Virus record (IMG/VR): IMGVR_UViG_3300017613_000838 | Span: 1-60,138 of that record | Direction: 5' to 3' (one strand) | DNA length: 60,138 nucleotides | Origin: a virus | Part shown: one piece after another, positions 1 through 8,877 of the stretch | How the letters are laid out: each line of letters begins with the position of its first letter | Position numbering within the stretch: the stretch's first letter is position 1 | Translations under genes and position numbers: made by a program | Notes under the pieces: model-generated | What the model was told of the DNA's origin: nothing | Databases searched by the model: none | Seen by the model: the letters and a program-made list of their open reading frames with translations, nothing else

Positions 1-567
1 ATAATAAAGTTCATATGCTCCGTCTGGATCAGCACTAAATAACATATTATAAGCAGTGTTGCCTGCATTTCTAGCTTGTATTCTAAATGGTGCGCCATAA
101 CCAGTCGTAGTGATCTCACTAAGACTATTAGAACTAGTCATATGTAGTCTAGCATTACCGCCATCCCCAATAGTAAATCCATAAGACCTGGTCCTAAACA
201 CATCGTCATCAGCATAATATAGAGCAGTCTCATTTTGACTGGCTTGGAAGGAGGTGTGTAAAGCGCCAGTAGAATTATGTCTAGTCATTATATCTACTGT
301 ACCGCCCCACTCCTCGTTTGTAAGATAAAATATATTAGAAGCCTGTTTTAAAGAAGCCTGGCCGTCAGCCTCTGTACCAACATAAATAGTATCTCCTGAA
401 GTATAAAGGTCATTACAATGGATATCACCAGTACCAGATATAGTTCCATCCTGGAAGTTAAGCGTACCACTTGTGACGAGATTTTGATGAACCTCTACAT
501 CATGTTCATATTCACTCATGTTATCTGCGTCGCGTATTTGTGATTCTCTTAGTAAGCTTCTTGCCAT
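1..567 (-). CDS. Tail fibre-like virion protein, C-terminus outside window
   Basis: The frame is open for 189 codons from an ATG at 567 to the window edge, so the C-terminus is missing. The N-terminus begins MARSLLRESQ, the same MARSLLR start as the structural gene at 11845-13134, which suggests a shared attachment tag. The rest is rich in Ser, Thr, Gly and Asn (for example TSGTLNFQDGTISGTGDI), as in trimeric phage fibre shafts. It follows the hydrolase gene at 568 with no gap. Function is inferred from composition and position only. Confidence 0.75.
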   Translation of the reverse strand, partial: MARSLLRESQIRDADNMSEYEHDVEVHQNLVTSGTLNFQDGTISGTGDIHCNDLYTSGDTIYVGTEADGQASLKQASNIFYLTNEEWGGTVDIMTRHNSTGALHTSFQASQNETALYYADDDVFRTRSYGFTIGDGGNARLHMTSSNSLSEITTTGYGAPFRIQARNAGNTAYNMLFSADPDGAYELYY

Positions 568-1104
568 TTAGTCCATCTCCCATTCGAAGATTGTATCGAA
601 CTCGGTGTTGGGGCTTAAAGATTCATCGTCAATATCATCTGGTTCTACTGCTGCCCAATTAACACCATTGAATTTTATTCCTGTCTCTACTACGTAGCAC
701 CAGGCTACTAGGCTTGAGCATATCTGCTGGTCTGGATCTTTAACTCTCTTTGTAAAGTAGTTGCTATTAAATAAGTGGTCAAATAATTGCAATGTTATTC
801 TTAACACACTGTATCTTAACCCTAATAATGTTCTAGCTCTATCTACAATTTTGTCTCTCTGATCATCTGTCAGACCCTTATGTCTGATTATTTTATAACG
901 ACTGAAGTCTCCAAACCTTTCTCTTGTTATATTTAATTCCACTTCCCAGTTAGCTTCTATGCAGGTAGCGTCGTCCACTACTAACATAGTATGTTGATAT
1001 TCAACCGGATCATCCTGAAAAAACCTTAATACTGATAAAATCGCTCGGCTGAACCAACTCTTCTTGTCGGTTGTTATGATTATATCAGCTGGTTTTAGTT
1101 GCAT
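568..1104 (-). CDS. Permuted NlpC/P60 (YiiX/C92-like) papain-fold enzyme
   Basis: This 178-residue protein has the layout of the circularly permuted papain-like hydrolases (YaeF/YiiX): an early His in YQHTMLVVD (H38), an acidic residue in CIEANW (E50), and a late nucleophile in QICSSLVAW (C129). Family members cleave amide or thioester bonds in peptidoglycan peptides or lipids. The ATG overlaps the stop of the upstream structural gene by one base (TAATG), so the two are co-translated. Placement among virion proteins suggests a tail-associated cell-wall or envelope hydrolase, but no signal peptide is seen and the substrate is unknown. Confidence 0.7.
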   Translation of the reverse strand: MQLKPADIIITTDKKSWFSRAILSVLRFFQDDPVEYQHTMLVVDDATCIEANWEVELNITRERFGDFSRYKIIRHKGLTDDQRDKIVDRARTLLGLRYSVLRITLQLFDHLFNSNYFTKRVKDPDQQICSSLVAWCYVVETGIKFNGVNWAAVEPDDIDDESLSPNTEFDTIFEWEMD

Positions 1105-1970
1105 TAGGGACTATCTCCTTCTACTATTACTGTTCTGTGTCTGTACATCTCAAATGAAGCAAACCCTTTACTTGTGGTATCACTTGATAGTGTAAAAACA
1201 GCCGCTCTTACTTTCCACCCCGGCGGCAACGCATGCACCATGGCCCCTTCAGCATTCAACTCATCACCCATAGGCACTGATCCATACATAAAATGGTGAT
1301 TTACGTATCTATAATATGGAGTGTCTGTAGCGGCGTAAGAATACATACCGTTGCCTGGCTGCCCTAAGGCGGCGGCTGGTATGGCTCCGTGCTCGTTAGG
1401 ATAGTACCCTCCGGCAGGAACAACTATAGTCATGTGTGCGTAAGATCCCCACGGCGCATCAAAAAAGTACAAGGCGCCGTCTTTAAAATATACATCATCA
1501 ATGAAAGTTAGATCTATGATCTGTGCTTTCATTCCCTCTGGAACAGTGTGGCCGCATGATAAAGTAGCTGGGCCAGATACTGTTGTGTACTCAGAGTCAT
1601 TACTAAAATCCCATATTATGGGAGTTCCCACACCTATACCAGATGCAGTATCCCCCCTACAGGAGAAATAAGTGGCTGTGTCTAGTGGCCGTGTGTCTGA
1701 TCTAACCAACGGCCTACCATCATCCATTGTGGGTGGTTCTATTGCCTCTAAAGCAACACCAGTGTGTACAGCCAAAATTCCGCTAAGAGTAGTTTCCTCG
1801 GCAGAAGATAAATCAGCCTTAAACCACACATCACAATCATCTCCGCTCTTGTTTATATAGTCCAACGCTATAGTAATATCAGATGCTTTAATTTCACTAC
1901 CTAAAGCTCCTATGTTTACTGCGCTGTTAAGCGAATCATTAATTATAGAAAATTCATATTTAGTGCTCAT
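1104..1970 (-). CDS. Putative virion structural protein
   Basis: 288 residues, not recognised. The sequence is rich in beta-strand-prone Thr/Val/Gly/Tyr segments with no signal peptide or membrane segment. The C-terminal half contains several Tyr/Pro/Gly stretches (for example AGGYYPNEHG) typical of adhesin or receptor-binding domains. A good GGAGGGTAATA-ATG site supports the start. It sits between a YkgJ-like gene and a papain-fold enzyme inside the fibre module, so a tail or adsorption role is likely but inferred. Confidence 0.65.
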   Translation of the reverse strand: MSTKYEFSIINDSLNSAVNIGALGSEIKASDITIALDYINKSGDDCDVWFKADLSSAEETTLSGILAVHTGVALEAIEPPTMDDGRPLVRSDTRPLDTATYFSCRGDTASGIGVGTPIIWDFSNDSEYTTVSGPATLSCGHTVPEGMKAQIIDLTFIDDVYFKDGALYFFDAPWGSYAHMTIVVPAGGYYPNEHGAIPAAALGQPGNGMYSYAATDTPYYRYVNHHFMYGSVPMGDELNAEGAMVHALPPGWKVRAAVFTLSSDTTSKGFASFEMYRHRTVIVEGDSP

Positions 1971-1972
1971 TA

Positions 1973-2410
1973 TTACCCTCCGAAATTTTGGTTTAATCTA
2001 TAGGACTTATCTTGTCCGAAAAACTTAATTGCTATAACTCCAGTGCCCTTCTGTTGATCTGACACCTTGAATATTATTTCTAAGAACTCTTCTAACTCAG
2101 CATCCAGGTTGTTAAAATTCATTCTTTCTTTTTCTAGTTCTCTGATAGTGAAAACAAATTCATCTCTATCTTCATAGTAATGAGTGGATACCATAACTCC
2201 TATATTATCCGGCCTGTATTCTGAAGCCAGGTCCATTATTTTACTTAACTGCAGCCACAAACATTCATAATTCACACATGCTGGTGGTCTTTCTTCATAT
2301 ATAGAGCATTGGTTATCACAAAGTTTCTCACACGATGTGTCTGCTTCCTTAAAACCCTTTATAAGTAATGCTACACAACAAGCATTACATTCTCCACATA
2401 AATTAACCAT
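1973..2410 (-). CDS. YkgJ-like cysteine-cluster protein (putative Zn/Fe-S binding)
   Basis: The 145-residue protein starts MVNLCGECNACC, the CxxCxxCC signature of the YkgJ/UPF0153 family, followed by CEKLCDNQCSIYEERPPAC and NYECLW, the rest of the family's cysteine set. YkgJ proteins are thought to bind Zn or an Fe-S cluster; some family members have been linked to protein methylation or flagellin modification, but most are uncharacterised. It sits inside a run of virion fibre genes with short gaps on both sides. A role in modifying or maturing a structural protein would fit the position but is speculation. Confidence 0.75.
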   Translation of the reverse strand: MVNLCGECNACCVALLIKGFKEADTSCEKLCDNQCSIYEERPPACVNYECLWLQLSKIMDLASEYRPDNIGVMVSTHYYEDRDEFVFTIRELEKERMNFNNLDAELEEFLEIIFKVSDQQKGTGVIAIKFFGQDKSYRLNQNFGG

Positions 2411-2421
2411 AATTCTTTCCT

Positions 2422-3636
2422 TTATGATATTCTAAATACTGATATTCTAGCTCTTCTAATATTTACGCCTGCAGTTCCTACATCGTCCCAATAGTCTATG
2501 TCAATATCATGTGAGCCGGACAGAGTAGCCTCATAAAATCCAGTGAAAGGAAGGTAGTAATCCTCCAATCCCTTAGCAGCGCCTGTACCAGTTTCACATA
2601 TTGTTGTAGTGTCGTCTATTTGAACTCGAGCAGCGAATACACTATTTTTGTCGTCATCGGAACTACCTTCGAACGAATAATCTATTCTATATTTTCCTGC
2701 TGGTACACTAGTTAATGATAAACTAACTTTTTCCTGAGGAGATGTATTTGTGGTGGAGCTTTCCCCTTCGGAAGAAGCGTAGTCATACTCAGATCCAAAA
2801 ATAGGAGCAAAACTATCTACATAACCTTTAGTAGCTAGATGACTATCCTGTGTAGGAGTAACTCCTCCCACAGTTCCAGTAAAAGCACGGGTGCCGCTAA
2901 CTAACGTATACTGTGTATGATCATCATCACCTAGTCCTGTAAGTAGCCCATGATCTGTGATCACTGAAACATTCTTGGACAACTTAACGAATGTTATTTT
3001 GTCTTTATCATTAAGGTCTATACCAGTATCATCGTCGTATGTCACAGTGAATGTATGATAAGATGTATTATCTACTACACTAACTACTGTATATAAATAA
3101 GCCTGTGCAGATACATTAGTTTTCTGTAGATATAATTGATCACCAGCTACAAAGTTTCCTAGAAAATTACCAAGATCTATGTCGGCTCTGTTTATATCAC
3201 TTACGTATATCTCTGTTATCAAACCAGCGTCGGCATCATCCACTTTAAATTTCTTACTGCCTGGGTCTACATCAGCACTGACTCCCTTGTATTCCCATTC
3301 ACCCATACTACCACCAGTAAAAGAAACCTGAGTAGTTGGAATCCACTGACTACCAGAATATGTTAGCACCTGGTTATCTAGCGGATTATTAGATGTGACA
3401 TCAAGTAGATCGTCTATATATTGAACTGAACTTAAACTTCCCGTAGCGGTGGTTATAGCCACATCCACATAATTCCTAGTAGTTAGATGTGAGTCGTCAG
3501 TAGGCTCAACCCCACTTATTGTTGTGTTAATATAAACTTCTATGCCGTCATAAGATATATACTTATTCTTAGCAGAATCAAATATTAACTTTTGATTGTC
3601 TCTTAATTCTACGTTGTTTTGTTTAAATTTTGCCAT
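2422..3636 (-). CDS. Tail fibre-like protein with MAKFK tag and HTQY repeat
   Basis: 404 residues. It opens with MAKFKQNNVELRDNQKL, an N-terminal block shared with the genes at 4907 and 6360. Two copies of a unit seen elsewhere in the module are present: THISG-like turn, acidic pair, SHLTTRNYVD (about residue 50) and SHLATKGYVD (about residue 268). A GLGDDDHTQY motif lies just before the second copy. These repeats are typical of phage tail fibre shafts. The C-terminal 120 residues look like a compact beta-sandwich, probably the distal binding domain. Confidence 0.75.
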   Translation of the reverse strand: MAKFKQNNVELRDNQKLIFDSAKNKYISYDGIEVYINTTISGVEPTDDSHLTTRNYVDVAITTATGSLSSVQYIDDLLDVTSNNPLDNQVLTYSGSQWIPTTQVSFTGGSMGEWEYKGVSADVDPGSKKFKVDDADAGLITEIYVSDINRADIDLGNFLGNFVAGDQLYLQKTNVSAQAYLYTVVSVVDNTSYHTFTVTYDDDTGIDLNDKDKITFVKLSKNVSVITDHGLLTGLGDDDHTQYTLVSGTRAFTGTVGGVTPTQDSHLATKGYVDSFAPIFGSEYDYASSEGESSTTNTSPQEKVSLSLTSVPAGKYRIDYSFEGSSDDDKNSVFAARVQIDDTTTICETGTGAAKGLEDYYLPFTGFYEATLSGSHDIDIDYWDDVGTAGVNIRRARISVFRIS

Positions 3637-3677
3637 TGTTTTCTCCCGTAATATTTAATTACCGTAGTCATTGACTA

Positions 3678-4895
3678 CTAGAGACTTTGTTCTATACTTT
3701 CCCATGGTATCTTTATTATATTATTCACTGAGGCAAATGGAACTCCTACCCATTTAGCCCCATCCTGGATACCTATAAACTTATGTCTGGATATTTCAGA
3801 ATTAGGTTTATATTCTCCGTTAATATAAGTATATTCTTCGCCAGTATCATGTGTCTCATCACCTGGTGGCGGTAAATGGTGGTATTGATTATTATACTCA
3901 GTTTGTATCCATGGCTCTGTCAATGCCCGACTTTGTACTCTGGCTTCATCTATATGCCCATCAAAATATTCTCCACCTAATGCGTCAGTATTACCTAAAT
4001 GAAAATCACTTTCAGAAGTGGTAATGGTACCGGAATTAGTTACCGTGGCGTCTAACACACCGTTAACATAAAACTTAAAATCAGTACCATCGAAAGTTAC
4101 TACACAATATGTCCAGACGTTTAATAGTATAGGTATATCACACACATCAAAGTAATCTACATCCCCCGTACTGAAACCAAAGTCGGCTGCCAAAACCATA
4201 GAAGTTCCTGAATCGGAGTACAAAAACATAGCGTAACCTTCATTCTGTTCTGGGCCCTTAACCATTATATTGTACCACTTATCATTACCGGACGGCCAAG
4301 TATCCACTTTAACCCAAGCTGACATAGTTATAGCGTCTGATATTTCCAGACTTGGTGTGGAATGAGCCTCCATCCTGTCATCGACCCCATCGAACTCCTG
4401 GCCGTGGTGTACTATGCCTTCCTTGCCTTGAGCAGACACCCAATCATGCATGTGATTACCGTTTTGTGTAGAATCTAACCACACATCTACTGTTCCTGTA
4501 GCAGTAGTGCCGCCAAATTCTTCTAAATGCAGTACTGCTTTGTAAGAAGAATTCCAAACACCAGTTGGATTTTCAGTAGGACTTGTAATCCCACTATTAC
4601 CGTAATACACATAAAAATCTATATCATAATTAGGACTTAGTGTGGGAAGACAAACCCACGCTGTCATTTTGTGTTCCTGTGGTAAATAAGCATTAACCTG
4701 GTGATCTAATTGTTCTCCAGATATTGTAGTAAATATTATATCATACCCATAAGGGTGTTCTATTTTTCCGCCAGATATAGTAGGGCACAAGTAACTACCC
4801 GATAGAGTTACAAGTAGGGGAAAATCTACAAAATTTTCAGTACCTGAAACTTGCGTATGATCTGTAGTTATAGTCCTACGATGATTATACGACAC
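3678..4895 (-). CDS. DUF2341 plus LamG-like (concanavalin A-fold) virion protein
   Basis: 405 residues. The first about 110 residues (SYNHRRTITTDHTQVSGTE, then FPLLVTLSG and DIDFYVYYGN) match the DUF2341 pattern. Residues about 125-330 contain a LamG/concanavalin A-like jelly roll with landmark phrases DDRMEAH, ITMSAWVK, YCVVTFDGTDFKFYVNG and GHIDEARVQSRALT. Such domains bind glycans. A protein with the same jelly-roll layout lies in the second fibre module at 41958-42824. A receptor- or glycan-binding tail protein is likely; the ligand is unknown. Confidence 0.75.
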   Translation of the reverse strand: MSYNHRRTITTDHTQVSGTENFVDFPLLVTLSGSYLCPTISGGKIEHPYGYDIIFTTISGEQLDHQVNAYLPQEHKMTAWVCLPTLSPNYDIDFYVYYGNSGITSPTENPTGVWNSSYKAVLHLEEFGGTTATGTVDVWLDSTQNGNHMHDWVSAQGKEGIVHHGQEFDGVDDRMEAHSTPSLEISDAITMSAWVKVDTWPSGNDKWYNIMVKGPEQNEGYAMFLYSDSGTSMVLAADFGFSTGDVDYFDVCDIPILLNVWTYCVVTFDGTDFKFYVNGVLDATVTNSGTITTSESDFHLGNTDALGGEYFDGHIDEARVQSRALTEPWIQTEYNNQYHHLPPPGDETHDTGEEYTYINGEYKPNSEISRHKFIGIQDGAKWVGVPFASVNNIIKIPWESIEQSL

Positions 4896-4906
4896 TATCT
4901 ATCTCC

Positions 4907-6349
4907 TTAAGACAATTCTACCATAGGTAGTTGTGGATTAAAATACATTCTATCAGCATGTGTAGCATACCCAACAGTCTGTACCTGTTGTCCAGAGCCA
5001 GACACTAATGTCTGAGTTAAAACTCCAGAGGTAGTAGACATATATATGATACCATCCACTCCTCCTAAATTCCAATCCCATGAATCATCTCTTATAATTC
5101 CCATCAACAAACAATTCTTTAGTCCAGTACCTGCCTCTAAAGCTATAGCAATACAAGGCATAGACGCTGCTGTGGTTGCATTCGCCATCTCCAGATTACC
5201 GTCAGCTGCCACAAATAGAGGAGCTCCGAATCCTTTATCGTTTACATCTACCTGCATAGGAACAACCAAACCATTAGCAGATTGATCAGAGCTAGGTTCT
5301 GGGGTTATCACTATACTGTGTTCATTTAAATATAAATCTCCGCCAAGCTGTGGGGCGTCATCCTCTTCTAAAGAAACTATACCAGATCCTGCCGGGCCTG
5401 TAAATCCTTGTATACCTTGTATACCTTGTATACCTTGGGGGCCTTCTGGACCGGCTACAGCTATACCTATTGTGTTAACATCTCCGGCTACCATAGCAGA
5501 AAAATTAAACTTATAATTTCCTGAATCAGTTATATCAGATAGCTCTATAGTAAATCCACTTATTGTGGTGTTGGATATATTGAATCCGTATTTGGCTGGT
5601 TCTGGGTCTGTCTGGTTCTCTATAGAACCTACCAAATAGTAGTCTTCTGTCTCCAGACCTAGACCAAAATATACTGTAAATTCCTCCACACCGTTAGGTA
5701 TATTATATTGCCCAGAAACGCCTGAGACAGCTGTGGTGCCATCTATCCCATCCACACCGTCTTCTCCTGGCGGGCCGGGGACTCCTACTGATCTAACATT
5801 AGTATCTACAGCTATATAATTAAACTTGTAATTGGCTGAGTCTGTAATATCGGATAATTCTATATCAAAGCCGCTTACTGTTGGATTTGATATATTAAAT
5901 CCGTATTTAGCAGGTTCTGCATCTATATCATTCTCTATAGATCCCACTAAGTAATAGTCTGCAACTGACATAACTTCAGAAAAAGTGACAGTGAAAAAAT
6001 CAGTAGCGTCTGGTATATCATACTGGCCAGAACGACCTACACCTGATGAACTAGGTGGTAAAAACTCTAACCCAGTCTCGTCAGGCTTAACTGATACTAA
6101 GTAATCACCATACCCACTGTATGTAGCTGGAGTATCTGTTAGTTCTATAAATTCATTTGTGCCACTTACAGCTTCCAGAAGCTGGTCATACCTCACCATT
6201 TGATAAGGCTGAGCCGCACGAACACCACTGATGGTGGAGTTGATGTACAGCTCAGACCCATCGTAGCCCATTTGAATAGTATCTGCATCGTCGAAATCTA
6301 TATGTTCGCCAGTTTCTAGATCCAGATTATCATCTTTAAATTTGGCCAT
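4907..6349 (-). CDS. Tail fibre with collagen-like Gly-X-Y segments
   Basis: 480 residues starting MAKFKDDNLDLETGEHIDF, the shared MAKFK tag. It contains two roughly 85-residue repeats (each with DYYLVGSIEN, PAKYGFNISN and IELSDIT). They are separated or followed by collagen-like triplets (GPPGEDGVDGIDG and GPEGPQGIQGIQGIQG), which normally form a rigid triple helix in phage fibres. The motif APQLGGDLYLN near residue 335 is a common fibre phrase, also seen as TPQLGGDLDVN in the gene at 36847. The collagen block is encoded by 9-bp DNA repeats (see 5411-5437). Confidence 0.78.
   Translation of the reverse strand: MAKFKDDNLDLETGEHIDFDDADTIQMGYDGSELYINSTISGVRAAQPYQMVRYDQLLEAVSGTNEFIELTDTPATYSGYGDYLVSVKPDETGLEFLPPSSSGVGRSGQYDIPDATDFFTVTFSEVMSVADYYLVGSIENDIDAEPAKYGFNISNPTVSGFDIELSDITDSANYKFNYIAVDTNVRSVGVPGPPGEDGVDGIDGTTAVSGVSGQYNIPNGVEEFTVYFGLGLETEDYYLVGSIENQTDPEPAKYGFNISNTTISGFTIELSDITDSGNYKFNFSAMVAGDVNTIGIAVAGPEGPQGIQGIQGIQGFTGPAGSGIVSLEEDDAPQLGGDLYLNEHSIVITPEPSSDQSANGLVVPMQVDVNDKGFGAPLFVAADGNLEMANATTAASMPCIAIALEAGTGLKNCLLMGIIRDDSWDWNLGGVDGIIYMSTTSGVLTQTLVSGSGQQVQTVGYATHADRMYFNPQLPMVELS
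5411..5437. repeat. Three in-frame 9-bp repeats (tataccttg)
   Basis: Three exact head-to-tail copies of tataccttg lie inside the fibre gene at 4907-6349 and encode Gly-Ile-Gln triplets of its collagen-like segment. Gain or loss of units by slippage would change fibre length by three residues without a frameshift. Confidence 0.85.
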
Positions 6350-6359
6350 TATTTACCTC

Positions 6360-7685
6360 TTAATGTTGTTGTCCATAAAATGCAAACCACTCAAGGATAA
6401 AATTAGCTGAATCTATTTTACCCGAGAAGTGAGTAGTAAAACCAGCTGCGGTCTTTACGCCCTGGATAGTGCTGTAGATAGATGGCTTAGCATCTACTTC
6501 ATTTGTTAATGAAGCAACTACTGTATAGTCATCATCTGGATATGCATTATCAAATGTAACAGCTTGATCTCTATTACCATCTATACAGGCTATCCTGCCC
6601 CATTTTCTGGTGCCGGAAAGAGTAGAGAACTGGTCGTCTACATATTCCTTAGTGGTAAGATCATAGTCTGATACTGGGTATACACCACTGACTGTGTTTG
6701 TAAATCCCCTACTACCATCAGTAGGCACGTACTGTGTATGATCGTCGTCTTCAAGTCCGCTTAAACTGCCATGATCCAGTACTATAGAACCACTTAGTGT
6801 TGATATCTGATCATCAACGTACCAACGAGTAGTTAGATGGTAAGACTCTGTCGGATCAATACCACTTACAGTGCCAGTAAATCCTCTAGCACCAGTGGTT
6901 AAAGTGTACTGTGTATGGTCATCGGCGCCCAAATTAATTAAATCACTATGGCTTATAATACCGATTGAGCCAGTCACAGTAGCATCAACATAGTCTTTAG
7001 TAACTAAGTGATAGTCCTCTACAGGGTACACACCGCTTACAGTACTAGTAAATCCTCTAGAGCCGTCTGTAGGAACATAGTAGGTATGATCGTCGTCTCC
7101 AAGACCAATAAGGTCTCCGTGGTCGATACCCTCTCCCATAGGTGCCCAAGCGCCATTATAGTACAGGTAGTATTTATCTTCGTCCTCAACAAAGGTGGTG
7201 AAACCTTCGTTAGGTGCGTGCGTTTCCCATATTCCAGAAGCTGTACTCCACTCAACAATGTAATCTTCTAACCCAGTCCAGTCTCCTGTAGCTGTAGCTT
7301 CAACAATGTATCTATCACCATCATTGGGAGATCCTGGCGGAGTTCCAGAAAAAGTTAAAACTGAATCCTGCCAGTCACTGTTGACTTCGTCAAATATAGC
7401 GTCCTGTAATTGGTCAAACCTAACCATATGGTAAGGTTGTATACCACGTTCACCTGCTAATGGCACTGAAACAACCAACTGATCTGTCTCAGCTATGTTG
7501 TTTATTCCCATACCAGGTAATGTATCATTATAACCTGATATGGTAGTGTAAGCAATGAACGGCTTCTCTGAACCTAAATTAGTGGCCGGATACTCGGCTG
7601 GACCGTAAACTCCGAGACTATCATCACCAAACAGTATACGATGGTCTTCTTGTAGTAGAAGGTGAAGATCTTTAAATTTGGCCAT
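6360..7685 (-). CDS. Tail fibre shaft protein with HTQY repeats
   Basis: 441 residues starting MAKFKDLHLLLQEDHRIL. The middle carries three about 70-residue repeats, each with a GL-DDDHT(Q/Y)Y or NLGADDHTQY motif, then a GSRGFT/GARGFT strand, a TVSG(V/I)-P turn, and a YHL/YDLTTK-YVD ending. The DDDHTQY motif is common in phage tail fibre shafts. The C-terminal domain resembles the two repeats in the neighbouring gene at 4907 (for example DYTVVASLTNEVDAKPSIY) and the end of the gene at 7713. A trimeric shaft protein is the best call. Confidence 0.78.
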   Translation of the reverse strand: MAKFKDLHLLLQEDHRILFGDDSLGVYGPAEYPATNLGSEKPFIAYTTISGYNDTLPGMGINNIAETDQLVVSVPLAGERGIQPYHMVRFDQLQDAIFDEVNSDWQDSVLTFSGTPPGSPNDGDRYIVEATATGDWTGLEDYIVEWSTASGIWETHAPNEGFTTFVEDEDKYYLYYNGAWAPMGEGIDHGDLIGLGDDDHTYYVPTDGSRGFTSTVSGVYPVEDYHLVTKDYVDATVTGSIGIISHSDLINLGADDHTQYTLTTGARGFTGTVSGIDPTESYHLTTRWYVDDQISTLSGSIVLDHGSLSGLEDDDHTQYVPTDGSRGFTNTVSGVYPVSDYDLTTKEYVDDQFSTLSGTRKWGRIACIDGNRDQAVTFDNAYPDDDYTVVASLTNEVDAKPSIYSTIQGVKTAAGFTTHFSGKIDSANFILEWFAFYGQQH

Positions 7686-7712
7686 TTTGTTTCTCTCCTT
7701 TTAGTATACTTT

Positions 7713-8237
7713 TTATCGGAAAATTTCCCATTCTAGAATGTAATTATTTGAATCTATTTCGCCAGAGAAAAATACTGTAAAACCGCTGAGTGTTTTATTA
7801 CCCACTACAACGGAGTAGATCGATGGATCGCCATCGGTCGTAACTAATTCTATGTTTATATTGTAAGTCAAGTCTGTAAGTGGAGATGGGAAGACTACAT
7901 TCTGGCTCACTGCGCTTAATAGCACCGGAGTTGCACCGCGGTAACTTGGATCATAACTCGAGGTGTCTATTTCATAAGTTGCTCTTAGATGTTCGTCGGA
8001 TTCAGGGGTTATGTATAGTAGTGTCACTTCATTATCTCCTGTTTGATCGAAATCATAAGGCGCGTGTAAAGCTTGTCCATTAAAGTGTAGATCTATTCTG
8101 TCCCGCTTATATTTATAAGTGGTATAGAATACCTGATTAGCTCCATCAAGGGTGCCCGAGATAGTATCAGCTACTATAGTACCATTTCGGTATATCTCCT
8201 GGGCTGCCGGTAAGGCTATTTTCCTTAATATAATCAT
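7713..8237 (-). CDS. Virion protein, small fibre-associated
   Basis: 174 residues. The C-terminal 60 residues (DLTYNINIELVTTDGDPSIYSVVVGNKTLSGFTVFFSGEID) match the terminal domain of the adjacent fibre protein at 6360 and the repeats in the gene at 4907. This points to a shared module. The N-terminal half (IADTISGTLDGANQVFYTTYKYKRDRIDLHFNGQ, shortened here) resembles short fibre attachment domains. The start overlaps the stop of the tiny gene at 8237-8329 by one base. Confidence 0.7.
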   Translation of the reverse strand: MIILRKIALPAAQEIYRNGTIVADTISGTLDGANQVFYTTYKYKRDRIDLHFNGQALHAPYDFDQTGDNEVTLLYITPESDEHLRATYEIDTSSYDPSYRGATPVLLSAVSQNVVFPSPLTDLTYNINIELVTTDGDPSIYSVVVGNKTLSGFTVFFSGEIDSNNYILEWEIFR

Positions 8238-8329
8238 TAACTAGTCTCCACAAAAATATAGCCAATGAGAGCGCAGATATACCACTGGTGCCTAGGTTCA
8301 GATGGTTTATTGCAAGCCCGATTGGCCAT
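8237..8329 (-). CDS. 30-residue peptide, coupled to downstream virion gene
   Basis: A short frame starts at an ATG with a near-perfect AAGGAG ribosome binding site and ends in TAA overlapping the next ATG (TAATG). It encodes a 30-residue peptide with a hydrophobic C-terminal half (WYICALIGYIFVETS). The coupling arrangement is the same as that of many recognised neighbours, which is the main support. Function is unknown; it may simply deliver ribosomes to the gene at 7713. Confidence 0.5.
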   Translation of the reverse strand: MANRACNKPSEPRHQWYICALIGYIFVETS

Positions 8330-8415
8330 ATTGTATCTCCTTTATGGTTTTTTCACTGCGCTACTACGCTCTTTCAAATTCCTGGTCCTGTCCTGCGTAG
8401 TCCGCTCTGTAAACT

Positions 8416-8811
8416 CTATTTGTTTAACGCCGGTGGTACTGGCGGTAAATCTTCCTCGTCCTTTGGTGCCGTGTCCTGGTTCCTTTCTGCACGCTCTGCG
8501 TGTCTGGCCTCCTCAACATCTCTGGCTTCTTTGAGTTTCTTCATTGTTTCTTGCCTTGCTATATCTCTCTCCGCTGCCGCTACCATACTCTCAATCAACT
8601 GAACTATAACTTGTTCATTTGTTCTGAGCTGGTTGATTTCTCCTTGTATAGTAAGGAGTTGTCGCTCTTTCTTTTCTATATCCTTTTTAAATCTTTCAAT
8701 CAGTGTTATCACGAACCCAGCTTCTTCCTGGGTGATAACCATATCCTGTCTTGCTTTATGTACAACATTCCGTAATCTATTTCTTTCTTCACGTTGCGGT
8801 AAATCAACCAT
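8416..8811 (-). CDS. Coiled-coil protein of the tail module
   Basis: 131 residues, almost entirely charged and predicted helical: residues about 5-105 have heptad-like spacing (for example FKKDIEKKERQLLTIQGEI) and the tail is acidic and Pro-rich (DEEDLPPVPPALNK). No enzyme motif is visible. It lies between two beta-rich virion genes and just after a GC-rich hairpin. It could be a fibre chaperone or a structural rod; neither can be shown. Confidence 0.6.
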   Translation of the reverse strand: MVDLPQREERNRLRNVVHKARQDMVITQEEAGFVITLIERFKKDIEKKERQLLTIQGEINQLRTNEQVIVQLIESMVAAAERDIARQETMKKLKEARDVEEARHAERAERNQDTAPKDEEDLPPVPPALNK

Positions 8812-8850
8812 TTTCCTTTGCCTCCTATATAAATACTGGTTAAATAATTC

Positions 8851-8871
8851 AGGGGCGCGTGAGGCGCCCCT
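8851..8871 (-). terminator. GC-rich hairpin, possible bidirectional terminator
   Basis: A perfect 8-bp inverted repeat aggggcgc / gcgcccct encloses a 5-nt loop between the stop at 8878 and the start at 8811. T-rich sequence follows on the plus strand (tatattttta), but only a weak AT-rich run follows on the transcribed minus strand. It may act as an attenuator or RNA-stabilising element rather than a full terminator. Confidence 0.5.
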
Positions 8872-8877
8872 ATATTT

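Noticed and set aside
8340-8415. 26 open codons in the -1 frame after the coiled-coil gene stop, which could suggest frameshifting
   Set aside because: The sequence before the stop is GTTAAAC, which does not fit the X XXY YYZ rule, and no stem follows. Treated as intergenic.
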